The notes: generated by a model from the letters alone, not told the origin. 6,039 nucleotides of DNA from an uncultured Lachnospiraceae bacterium (GCA_905203555.1 CAJKWK010000085.1:1-6039); one strand, 5' to 3'. Shown: positions 1-5,691, counted from the first letter of the stretch. Made by a program: numbers and translations.

Positions 1-1
1 T

Positions 2-1255
2 GATTTGTTTAGTGAAGGCTGTGGCTTTACAGATGATTCTGTTATGACAATAGCAGTTGGAGAAGCTCTCCTGGCAGTCGGACCGGAAGCAGCAGTAAAG
101 AAAATTGAAGATGCGGTAGCATCCAATATGCAGGATTGGGGAAAAAGATATCCACATGCAGGCTATGGTGGAAGCTTCAGACATTGGCTTAAAGAAAATA
201 ATCCGAAGCCATACGGAAGCTATGGAAATGGTTCAGCCATGAGAGTGTCAGCAGTAGGCTGGCTTTATGATTCGATGGAAAGAACCAGAGAGGTAGCTAG
301 AGCTACAGCGAATGTGACACATAATCATCCAGAAGGTATAAAGGGTGCAGAGTCAACTGCAAGTGCAATATATATGGCAAGGAATGGATCTTCAAAAGAA
401 GAAATCAAAACTTATATCGAGAGGGAATTTCATTATGATCTGAGTAGAACATTGGATAATATCCGAACCTACTACCATCATGTTGAAAGCTGTCAGGAAA
501 CAGTACCAGAGGCAATCAGCGCATTTCTGGAATCCAAGGATTTTGAGGACGCAGTGCGTAATGCAGTATCACTTGGTGGAGATACGGATACGCTTGGTGC
601 TATTACAGGAAGTATTGCAGAAGCATTTTATGGGATCCCAGCTGTGCTGATTGCAGAGTGTAAAAGCCGGATTGATAAGGGACTGATGACGGATGTTCTT
701 GATGAATTTGATCATGTACTTGGCAGGAGCGTGGATACTTATTCAGATGAAGTGGATGAGACACAGGCAAATCAGATGATTGAGGCAGCAATCGACCAGT
801 ATTATATTCAGCAGGATAAAAATGGAATGCTGTTATTTATGGAAGTTATGGTAACAAGAATGCAGCAGGCAGGAGAAGTTATTGTTCCATATATCACGGA
901 AAATCCTTTTATGTCGGAAGAACAGATAAGTAAAGTAAAGGCTGGTGACACGATTTCGCTTGACCATGATGTAAGACTTAAAATAGAGACTGTAAAAGAT
1001 TCTGATGAAAAAGAATGGATTGGAGTATTTACATCTTCTGAAGAGATGCATAAGGGTTCTGCTGGAAATGTGCAGATGAATCAGTCTATTGAATCAATAC
1101 TTCGTCTGGCACTTAATTGGGAACAGGTGAATGGAATTGTGATTAATCCGTTTGGTAAGTATATTCAGATGACAAAGAAGATGATAGAGCTTTTAATCAA
1201 TGGGTATGAATATAATGAGAATGAAAGGAAGAGCAAAGATGATGAGAACAATTAA
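2..1255 (+). CDS. ADP-ribosylglycohydrolase with C-terminal SseB-like domain (5' partial)
   Basis: This family (DraG/ARH-like) removes ADP-ribose from proteins or small molecules using a two-metal centre in the cytoplasm. The reading frame is open to the left edge, so the true start lies outside the window; the family normally has a short N-terminal stretch before the first metal motif. Counting from the TTG at 5, the metal-binding TDDS motif is at residues 9-12, GNGSAMR at 74-80, THNHPEG with following GA at 105-114, and the second metal motif GDTDT at 192-196, all intact. After about residue 275 comes a second domain resembling SseB N-terminal domains: VPYITENPF, then GVFTSSEE (340-347) and GIVINPFGKYI (377-387). 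The acidic tail ends in KDDENN. The target is unknown. The last codons overlap the next gene, suggesting translational coupling. The hydrolase assignment is strong; the SseB assignment rests on pattern recognition. Confidence 0.9.
   Translation, partial: DLFSEGCGFTDDSVMTIAVGEALLAVGPEAAVKKIEDAVASNMQDWGKRYPHAGYGGSFRHWLKENNPKPYGSYGNGSAMRVSAVGWLYDSMERTREVARATANVTHNHPEGIKGAESTASAIYMARNGSSKEEIKTYIEREFHYDLSRTLDNIRTYYHHVESCQETVPEAISAFLESKDFEDAVRNAVSLGGDTDTLGAITGSIAEAFYGIPAVLIAECKSRIDKGLMTDVLDEFDHVLGRSVDTYSDEVDETQANQMIEAAIDQYYIQQDKNGMLLFMEVMVTRMQQAGEVIVPYITENPFMSEEQISKVKAGDTISLDHDVRLKIETVKDSDEKEWIGVFTSSEEMHKGSAGNVQMNQSIESILRLALNWEQVNGIVINPFGKYIQMTKKMIELLINGYEYNENERKSKDDENN
1226..1231 (+). promoter_or_regulatory. 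Ribosome binding site deciding the SIMPL gene start
   Basis: AGGAAG lies 7 nt before the ATG at 1239, inside the end of the upstream coding region. It favours this ATG (or the adjacent ATG at 1242) over the more upstream in-frame ATG at 1200, whose extra 13 residues precede the family's conserved first strand. Confidence 0.6.
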
Positions 1256-1907
1256 AGTTACAGGAAAAGGGAAAATAGCAGTAAAGCCGGATAAAATCCG
1301 GTTATATGTCAACAAGGAAGAACTTTGCAAAGAATATGAAGATACTCTCCGAAGGTCAACAGAAGATACAGAGCTTCTCAAGGATTTGTTTGAGAAACTT
1401 GGTTTTCAGAGAAAAGACCTTAAAACAGTATATTTTAATGTCGATACAGAATATGAAAGCTATCAGGACAGAGATAAGAGCTGGAAGCGAAGATTTAAAG
1501 GTTATAAGTATAATCACCATATGAAAATAGAGTTTGCAGCTGATAATAAAAGATTAGGGCAAGTCCTTTACGCTTTGGCTCATAGCTCATTAAGGCCAGA
1601 GTTTTCTATTGAGTATACAGTGGCAGATGTAGAAAAATGTAAAAATGAGCTGTTACATAAAGCAATCGAGGATTCCATTCAAAAGGCACAGGTGCTTACA
1701 ACAGCAGCAAATGTGAAATTGGGTGAAATACAGGCAATTGATTATTCTTGGGGAGAGATAGATTTTGTAACAAAGCCATTGAATGAAATGAGATTAATGG
1801 AGTGTACGGAATGTGAAATGAGTGCACCGGGAGCATATGATATAGATATTGAGGCAGACGATATTAATGTTACTGATACGGCAACTGTAATATGGGAAAT
1901 TGCATAA
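1239..1907 (+). CDS. SIMPL domain (DUF541) protein, cytoplasmic form
   Basis: About 222 residues. The N-terminus (TIKVTGKGKIAVKPDKI, residues 4-20) matches the usual opening strand and PD turn of SIMPL/DUF541 proteins. The middle has the family's pattern of a helix, then LGFQRKDLKTVYFNV, then GYKYNHHMKIEF. The C-terminus returns to beta strands (DINVTDTATVIWEI). Many family members carry a signal peptide or lipobox and act outside the membrane; this one starts directly with the domain and has no hydrophobic N-terminus, so it should be cytoplasmic. The biochemical role of the family is poorly defined. The start overlaps the end of the ADP-ribosylglycohydrolase gene by 17 nt, so the two are probably made from one mRNA. 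A hairpin terminator follows about 35 nt after the stop. Confidence 0.82.
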   Translation: MMRTIKVTGKGKIAVKPDKIRLYVNKEELCKEYEDTLRRSTEDTELLKDLFEKLGFQRKDLKTVYFNVDTEYESYQDRDKSWKRRFKGYKYNHHMKIEFAADNKRLGQVLYALAHSSLRPEFSIEYTVADVEKCKNELLHKAIEDSIQKAQVLTTAANVKLGEIQAIDYSWGEIDFVTKPLNEMRLMECTECEMSAPGAYDIDIEADDINVTDTATVIWEIA

Positions 1908-1941
1908 AGAGGAAGATATAAATAGATTAGACGAAAAGCAA

Positions 1942-1975
1942 GAGGCACCGTTAAAGTAGGTACCTCCTTCTTTTT
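1942..1975. terminator. Probable bidirectional terminator between convergent genes
   Basis: Arms GAGGCACC (1942-1949) and GGTACCTC (1959-1966) form an 8-bp stem with one internal C/A mismatch in the plus-strand RNA (a G-U wobble in the minus-strand RNA) and a 9-nt loop. On the plus side it is followed by CTTCTTTTT, which runs into the relaxase stop codon (1974-1976). On the minus side it is followed by TTGCTTTT. It sits where the SIMPL gene and the relaxase gene converge. Confidence 0.6.
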
Positions 1976-3332
1976 AGAGAGTTAGCTCTTTTTCTGATAT
2001 GGGAATTTGCATCTCCGGAGCATTAAGTAGTGCTGTGAAATTCTGTCTAATGATATTCAGTGTCTTCTGCTTTTTCTGCAATTCTTGTTTTTCCCGGACA
2101 GTAGCAGCTTGTTCAGATTCAAGATTTTCTATCCTATTCTGGATTTTATTAGAGCTTGGGATTTTGGTAACACCGAGATCCTGAAGCTCTTTTTTTAGTG
2201 AATCGTGCAGTTGGTATTCTGCTTGATGTTTGGTTCGGTATGCTTTTGGATTTTTAGCAGATTTGCAATCTTCAATCACTTTTCGGCAGAGACGGTAAGA
2301 ATCACAGTGTTTTTGAATGATTTTCTGTGTGCTCAGCTCACTGTTGATTTGCGTTATTCTTTGATCAGCCGCTTTAACAGAAGCATCAACATCAGAAACA
2401 TGCTGTTGGAAATCTTCATAATTCAGCAGGTTATTTTCGGAAAGATAGTTGAAGGTGCGTGCCGCTTCTTTCAGGTTATTTAGTTTTGCCCATCGTTCAA
2501 ATCCTTCTCGATTGCCGGTCGTAACATAAGTGGAGATATTGATATACAGGCGAGCTTCTCTGGACAGATGCCTTGGAGCTTTTATTTTGTTACGGTTTTT
2601 TGCCAAACGGATGCGGACATTTTCTTCTGAATAATAGCTTCCAAGAGATTTCATATAAGTGAAGTTTTTCTGTTCCGGTGCACGGAAGGACAGGTGTTTT
2701 CCCTGTCGGACTTCATATCCGGCTAACTGCATTTTTTGTAAAAATTCCTCATAGTTGATGGAAGTCCAGATTGCTTTATCAACTGCAACACGTAGCTTGG
2801 CTTTCCAGCTGGTGCCACGATGATATTCCATGTTCTCCTTATAACTTTTGCCTTTTTCTCCGGTTGGCATACTGGTGGCAAGTCCATTTTCATGGCAGAT
2901 ACGATTACTGATCCGGCAGATTTTATGGTAGCTCCGCTTATTGGAAACATACTTGTGATGATCAACAAAACTTGCTGCATTAAAGATGATGTGGTTATGG
3001 ATATGATTTTTATCAACATGGGTGCTTATCACATATTCATATTTTCCTTTCAGTACTTCGTTTGCAAATTGTTGCCCTAAGCGATGGGCAGTTTCGGCAT
3101 CAACTTCTCCAGGTTTAAATGACTGGATCAGATGAAATGCCAGGTTATCACCTTTGTCCATTCCATTCTTTTTTGCCATTTCTCTTGTCATAGAAAATTC
3201 AAGATCTGCAGTTTCCGGGGAACAGCCAAAACTGGAAACTAACAGTTTTTCATCTGTTTTATCTGGATTCGTGATGTAGTCCAGAGCTTTCTTGTCTGTT
3301 ACTTTAATTGGGAAGATCTTAAGATACGCCAT
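1974..3332 (-). CDS. MOBP-type relaxase / mobilization nuclease
   Basis: This nicks one strand at oriT, stays bound to the 5' end through a tyrosine, and pilots it into a recipient. It is a 452-residue protein of the Relaxase/VirD2 family (Pfam PF03432 type), a usual length for such proteins on Firmicutes mobile elements. The likely catalytic tyrosine is Y19 in ALDYITNPDKT. Motif II corresponds to FHLIQSFKPGE (66-76) with AHRLGQQFA (82-90). The metal-binding histidine motif is HVDKNHIHNH (H105, H110, H112) followed by IIFN. The N-terminal half is the nuclease; residues from about 320 on are rich in E, K and Q, with predicted coiled-coil character. The start codon lies inside the end of mobC (34-nt overlap) with only a weak GAAAG upstream, so translation is probably coupled. 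All key catalytic residues are present. Confidence 0.93.
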   Translation of the reverse strand: MAYLKIFPIKVTDKKALDYITNPDKTDEKLLVSSFGCSPETADLEFSMTREMAKKNGMDKGDNLAFHLIQSFKPGEVDAETAHRLGQQFANEVLKGKYEYVISTHVDKNHIHNHIIFNAASFVDHHKYVSNKRSYHKICRISNRICHENGLATSMPTGEKGKSYKENMEYHRGTSWKAKLRVAVDKAIWTSINYEEFLQKMQLAGYEVRQGKHLSFRAPEQKNFTYMKSLGSYYSEENVRIRLAKNRNKIKAPRHLSREARLYINISTYVTTGNREGFERWAKLNNLKEAARTFNYLSENNLLNYEDFQQHVSDVDASVKAADQRITQINSELSTQKIIQKHCDSYRLCRKVIEDCKSAKNPKAYRTKHQAEYQLHDSLKKELQDLGVTKIPSSNKIQNRIENLESEQAATVREKQELQKKQKTLNIIRQNFTALLNAPEMQIPISEKELTL

Positions 3333-3622
3333 AATTCTTTCACCATCTCTTTTAATTCTTGCTTTTCTTCCGGATACAGATCACCGGTGCTGTTTACTTT
3401 TTTGGCAATCTGATTAATATTCACACCGATCTTATGCATTTCCTCATACTGTTTCTTCAGTGGAGTGGTATCGGTGTTGACGATGTAACCGTCGATTGCC
3501 ATTTTACGAAGATAAGCTCCCATATTTTTTGTCTTTGATTCAATCATCTTTCTACGAATAAGCTTTTTTTCTTCTGGGGAAACACAAAACAAAATCTGTA
3601 TATTTCTTTTTCTCTTTGCCAT
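3299..3622 (-). CDS. mobC: MobC-like relaxosome accessory protein
   Basis: A small basic DNA-binding protein that helps the relaxase open and recognise oriT. It has 107 residues. The N-terminal part (NIQILFCVSPEEKKLIRRKM, then AYLRKMAIDG) looks like a ribbon-helix-helix fold, and the C-terminal IGVNINQIAKKVNS (65-78) with a following charged helix is the hallmark of the MobC family (PF05713 type). It starts at the ATG at 3620-3622, preceded by a good ribosome binding site, and its end overlaps the relaxase start by 34 nt, so the two form an operon. Its upstream region holds the palindromes proposed as oriT. I see no convincing -35/-10 pair for it. The symbol follows the family name. Confidence 0.88.
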   Translation of the reverse strand: MAKRKRNIQILFCVSPEEKKLIRRKMIESKTKNMGAYLRKMAIDGYIVNTDTTPLKKQYEEMHKIGVNINQIAKKVNSTGDLYPEEKQELKEMVKELWRILRSSQLK

Positions 3623-3630
3623 AGGCAGAT

Positions 3631-3638
3631 TCTCCTTT
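3631..3638 (-). promoter_or_regulatory. Ribosome binding site of mobC
   Basis: On the minus strand AAAGGAGA lies 8 nt before the mobC ATG, a near-ideal Shine-Dalgarno match that confirms the start at 3622. Confidence 0.75.
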
Positions 3639-3673
3639 CTTTGGTTCTTCGAAGTAGTGACTTCTGTGTTTTT

Positions 3674-3698
3674 AATTTAGGGCAGGGTTCCCTAAATT
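3674..3698. repeat. Inverted repeat, perfect 9-bp arms
   Basis: AATTTAGGG (3674-3682) and its exact reverse complement CCCTAAATT (3690-3698) flank a 7-nt spacer. It may be a MobC/relaxase recognition site or a hairpin near mobC. It lacks a clean T-tract on the mobC side, so a terminator is less likely. Confidence 0.75.
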
Positions 3699-3709
3699 GC
3701 TGGTTTTCC

Positions 3710-3729
3710 GGAAGTGTATATACACTTCC
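3710..3729. repeat. Perfect 20-bp palindrome
   Basis: GGAAGTGTAT followed directly by its reverse complement ATACACTTCC, with no spacer. The left edge is CCGG and the right edge runs into CTGT, the candidate nic. A gapless palindrome of this size suits a dimeric DNA-binding protein such as a ribbon-helix-helix MobC. Confidence 0.85.
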
Positions 3730-3744
3730 TGTCCTTGCTATTTA

Positions 3745-3763
3745 CCGGTGGCACAGCCTCCGG
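3745..3763. repeat. GC-rich hairpin in the oriT-like region
   Basis: CCGG-T-GGC (3745-3752), loop ACA, GCC-T-CCGG (3756-3763). This is an 8-bp stem with a central T/T mismatch, on the far side of the candidate nic from the 20-bp palindrome. Its role is unknown; a hairpin in the transferred strand is possible. Confidence 0.55.
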
Positions 3764-3876
3764 AAGAGAGTCTTAAAAAAGAACCCTCTATAAATAAGGT
3801 ACTGAGAGAAGAAAAAGAGGACATCGAAGCTCAGAAGTATGACGCAAGCATGATTCTGTGGTATAGTAAAATCTGA
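3748..3876 (+). pseudogene. Short open frame, possible gene remnant
   Basis: The frame ending at TGA 3874-3876 is open back to 3676. Its last part reads plausibly as protein: EESLKKEPSINKVLREE, then KEDIEAQKYDASMILWYSKI. The only candidate starts are GTG at 3748 (no ribosome binding site) or codons inside the palindromes, so the beginning looks like oriT DNA rather than a gene. It may be the tail of a gene cut by rearrangement, or chance. I do not recognise the family. The proposed Nudix promoter overlaps its end. Confidence 0.25.
3839..3867 (+). promoter_or_regulatory. Candidate promoter for the Nudix gene
   Basis: Extended -10 TGGTATAGT (hexamer 3862-3867, TATAGT, with TG at 3859-3860) and a 4-of-6 match -35 ATGACG (3839-3844), spacer 17 bp. 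Transcription would begin near 3874, about 30 nt before the Nudix start codon. Confidence 0.5.
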
Positions 3877-3890
3877 ATGAAAAAGAAGAA

Positions 3891-3897
3891 AAGAGGT
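3891..3897 (+). promoter_or_regulatory. Ribosome binding site of the Nudix gene
   Basis: AAGAGGT lies 7 nt before the ATG at 3905 and supports that start. Confidence 0.6.
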
Positions 3898-3904
3898 CAA
3901 ACCG

Positions 3905-4660
3905 ATGTCACGGAAAAACCATAAGATGATAGATGGGAGATTACTGCAAACGAATAAGAAGTATTCCCAGTTAAAAATGAAGCAGAAAGAAAAGATTGCG
4001 GAATGGATGTTTCAGGCAACCAGAGATTATTATATGAAAAAATGTACTTTTCCGAGTGACAAACATCTGGAAGAAGTGGTGGATTCTGTTTATGAAAAAA
4101 TTGAAGATGCAGAAATCTGGATTCCGTATGGAGAGGTCTTCAAGCATTATAAATCCAAACGATCGGATATCAACAAACGTGTCAGAAAATCTCTGAATGA
4201 AAAAGAAGAGAGTCAGATTGAGAAGGTCTGTTTTATGAATATGTGTATGATTCAGGATCATAAAGGGAATGTACTGGCTCTGGATAAAGTAAATGATAGC
4301 TATACCGGTACAACTTTTCCAGGCGGTCACGTAGAAGCAAATGAGATTTTTCAGAAATCTATGATTCGGGAAGTCTGGGAAGAAACAGGACTTACGGTTG
4401 AAGCACCGAAGCTTGGAGGATTATATCATTGGCATAAGAGCGGAGTGCACTATGTTATTACCTTGTATAAAGCGGATAAGTTTACCGGAGAATTAAAGAG
4501 TTCTGAGGAAGGAAGAGTTTATTGGATTCCGCTGGAAGAGTTAAAAACAAAAGAACTTGCTACAGGTATGGAACACGTTTTGCGGATTCTGGAATCAGAG
4601 AAGGTGGACGAGTGCTATATGCATCTGGAAGCAGATGGATATGTGGGAGACTTGTATTAA
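3905..4660 (+). CDS. Nudix hydrolase with uncharacterised N-terminal domain
   Basis: Nudix enzymes cleave nucleoside diphosphates linked to another group, such as oxidised dNTPs, ADP-ribose, NADH or dinucleoside polyphosphates. The 251-residue protein has a complete Nudix box at 141-163: G141, E147, then REVWEETGL (155-163), matching Gx5Ex7REUxEExGU, preceded by TTFPGGH as in MutT-like enzymes. The catalytic domain spans about 106-235; substrate cannot be told from sequence. Residues 1-105 are an extra, mostly helical, basic domain (KQKEKIAEWMFQATRDYY, then AEIWIPYGEVFKHYKSKR) that I cannot name; a nucleic-acid-binding or partner-binding role is possible. Common MutT-like proteins are only about 130-160 residues, so this is a fusion. 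It is transcribed away from the oriT-like region with its own promoter and is followed by a hairpin. Confidence 0.88.
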   Translation: MSRKNHKMIDGRLLQTNKKYSQLKMKQKEKIAEWMFQATRDYYMKKCTFPSDKHLEEVVDSVYEKIEDAEIWIPYGEVFKHYKSKRSDINKRVRKSLNEKEESQIEKVCFMNMCMIQDHKGNVLALDKVNDSYTGTTFPGGHVEANEIFQKSMIREVWEETGLTVEAPKLGGLYHWHKSGVHYVITLYKADKFTGELKSSEEGRVYWIPLEELKTKELATGMEHVLRILESEKVDECYMHLEADGYVGDLY

Positions 4661-4674
4661 AGAATTACATGAGA

Positions 4675-4710
4675 AATGGCTGCCTGCTCATTGGAGAAAA
4701 GACAGCCATT
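4675..4710. terminator. Hairpin between convergent genes, probable weak terminator
   Basis: Perfect 8-bp arms AATGGCTG (4675-4682) and CAGCCATT (4703-4710) around a 20-nt loop. The plus-strand side is followed by CTTTAT and the minus-strand side by TCTCATG, so T-tracts are poor. It starts 14 nt after the Nudix stop and lies 22 nt past the end of the oppositely oriented 97-residue gene, a position that suits a shared terminator. Confidence 0.45.
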
Positions 4711-4732
4711 CTTTATAAGATACATCATTCAT

Positions 4733-5026
4733 CTATTCTGTTTTTTGCGGTTCGTTTTTGGAAGTGAAATTAATATATTTGGCACGTTGTAAAATTGAAA
4801 TAACTGCATCAATGCTTTCAGGATTGGAGAAGCTCATGATAAAAGGTTCTTCTTTAAATTCCATGGGTTCGAACCCAGGATTCTGATCTGGATTCTTGAG
4901 TATATGGATGGGACGTGCACTCTGATTATAAAATGCCAGTTGTGCGGAATCTGTAGTGTTACCGATGACACCAATGCCTACATCCCCTTTTCCAAAGTCT
5001 ATTCTATGTTTATTTAAGTTGATCAT
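4733..5026 (-). CDS. Hypothetical 97-residue protein downstream of the ImmA-like gene
   Basis: I do not recognise a named family. The protein starts MINLNKHRIDFGKG, has a beta-rich middle (VGIGVIGN, SAQLAFYN, RPIHILKN), and ends with a strand-helix unit, FIMSFSNPESIDAVISILQRAKY, then a polar tail. No signal peptide, membrane segment or metal motif is visible. The ATG at 5024-5026 is chosen because AGGAGA sits 9 nt upstream; the TTG two codons earlier would be only 3 nt from it. The gene begins 33 nt after the ImmA-like stop on the same strand, so it is probably the third gene of the XRE-ImmA operon and could be a partner or substrate of that switch, which is inference from position only. Confidence 0.72.
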   Translation of the reverse strand: MINLNKHRIDFGKGDVGIGVIGNTTDSAQLAFYNQSARPIHILKNPDQNPGFEPMEFKEEPFIMSFSNPESIDAVISILQRAKYINFTSKNEPQKTE

Positions 5027-5035
5027 TTTCAAAAA

Positions 5036-5041
5036 TCTCCT
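5036..5041 (-). promoter_or_regulatory. Ribosome binding site deciding the start of the 97-residue protein
   Basis: On the minus strand AGGAGA lies 9 nt before the ATG at 5026 and only 3 nt before a TTG at 5032, which decides for the ATG. Confidence 0.65.
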
Positions 5042-5059
5042 TTTTCAAAAATAGCATAT

Positions 5060-5614
5060 TTAGTAATTTTCTATTATTCCCGAAGTAGGGATATCTTTTA
5101 AAAAGTCACTGTTGGAAGTAATCGGAGAATCTACAATCTGAACGCCGCTTCGTTTCATCATTCGGAATTTGAAATCAAGAAGTTCCGGTGGAACTTTCAG
5201 TTCTGCGGCAGCCTGGAAAAAGGACATATCAGCGTTAAGCATCTCCAGGACATCTTCATCTTCCAGAAGATAATCAGCGGCAAAGCAATTCGCTTCATAT
5301 TCACATTGTGACACTCCATCGAATAATTCAAAATCATGAAAACACTTGATCTGAAGGGGTTTCTGATGAAGGAGTGCGTGACCGATCTCGTGGATCAGGA
5401 TAATCTGCTGTATGATTTCCGGTAGGTCGCAGTTAATGACGATGCAGGTCTTTCGACATTCCCGCATACAGAAGCCTTTGCAACAGTTTGGATCAGTTCC
5501 AAGCGGAAGCTTTTTAACAATAATATGCATAGCGGCTGCAAGGCGGTACGGATCACTTTCCTGATATTTTGCTTTTACTTTATTAACAGTGTCTCTTATA
5601 CATTTTGAACTCAT
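5060..5614 (-). CDS. ImmA/IrrE-family metallo-endopeptidase
   Basis: Family members (Peptidase M78) are zinc proteases; ImmA of ICEBs1 cleaves the repressor ImmR to switch on transfer, and IrrE cleaves the XRE-type DdrO. The 184-residue protein has HEIGH at 75-79 within IILIHEIGHALLH, and the downstream glutamate motif EYEANCFAADYLL (105-117) that supplies the third zinc ligand. The ATG at 5612-5614 is preferred over the in-frame ATG at 5635: it has GAGGTG 5 nt upstream, and the earlier one has none. It is unusually rich in cysteine just before the active site (C44, C45, C49, C53, C57, C62). It follows an XRE regulator on the same strand with 77 nt between them, the arrangement of repressor-protease pairs, so the XRE protein is the likely substrate. 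Confidence 0.9.
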   Translation of the reverse strand: MSSKCIRDTVNKVKAKYQESDPYRLAAAMHIIVKKLPLGTDPNCCKGFCMRECRKTCIVINCDLPEIIQQIILIHEIGHALLHQKPLQIKCFHDFELFDGVSQCEYEANCFAADYLLEDEDVLEMLNADMSFFQAAAELKVPPELLDFKFRMMKRSGVQIVDSPITSNSDFLKDIPTSGIIENY

Positions 5615-5619
5615 AAAAA

Positions 5620-5625
5620 CACCTC
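5620..5625 (-). promoter_or_regulatory. Ribosome binding site deciding the ImmA-like start
   Basis: On the minus strand GAGGTG lies 5 nt before the ATG at 5614. No comparable motif precedes the upstream in-frame ATG at 5635. Confidence 0.65.
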
Positions 5626-5691
5626 GATATTTCATAAGATAGTTTGCTGCAAGTATAGAGTAGCAAAAGTGCTGTACGAAAATACGGACAC

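Larger units (their letters stand above)
3651..3763. other. oriT: Probable origin of transfer (oriT) with stacked inverted repeats
   Basis: This stretch immediately upstream of mobC-relaxase holds four inverted repeats: GAAGT/ACTTC (3651-3664, 4-nt gap), AATTTAGGG/CCCTAAATT (3674-3698, perfect 9-bp arms, 7-nt gap), a gapless perfect palindrome GGAAGTGTAT/ATACACTTCC (3710-3729), and CCGGTGGC/GCCTCCGG (3745-3763, one mismatch, 3-nt loop). Right after the palindrome, CTTCCTGT (3725-3732) matches the RP4-type nic consensus YATCCTG|Y at 7 of 8 positions, putting a candidate nick between 3731 and 3732 on the plus strand. Location and repeat density are seen directly; the oriT role is inferred from the adjacent MOBP relaxase and MobC. 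Confidence 0.6.

Noticed and set aside
2723..3019. 98-codon minus-strand frame inside the relaxase gene
   Set aside because: Shadow of the relaxase, whose catalytic motifs are intact in the chosen frame.
3684..3787. Long-range pairing between AGGGTTC (3684-3690) and GAACCCT (3781-3787)
   Set aside because: Only 7 bp over about 90 nt and the first arm overlaps a better local inverted repeat; could be chance.
3971..4330. 119-codon minus-strand frame opposite the Nudix gene
   Set aside because: Antisense shadow with F/I/H-rich composition; the Nudix box on the plus strand is complete.
4522..4767. 81-codon plus-strand frame overlapping the Nudix gene end
   Set aside because: Out of frame with a clear Nudix gene and shows no protein-like features.
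4864..4877. Perfect 14-bp palindrome TGGGTTCGAACCCA, resembling a tRNA T-arm and thus a possible attachment site
   Set aside because: It lies inside the coding region of the 97-residue protein (codons for NPGFEPM), and no acceptor stem, anticodon arm or second copy is visible.
5652..5657. TATACT on the minus strand as a -10 box for a promoter of the ImmA-like gene
   Set aside because: No -35 better than 3 of 6 at suitable spacing; the gene is more simply cotranscribed with the XRE gene.
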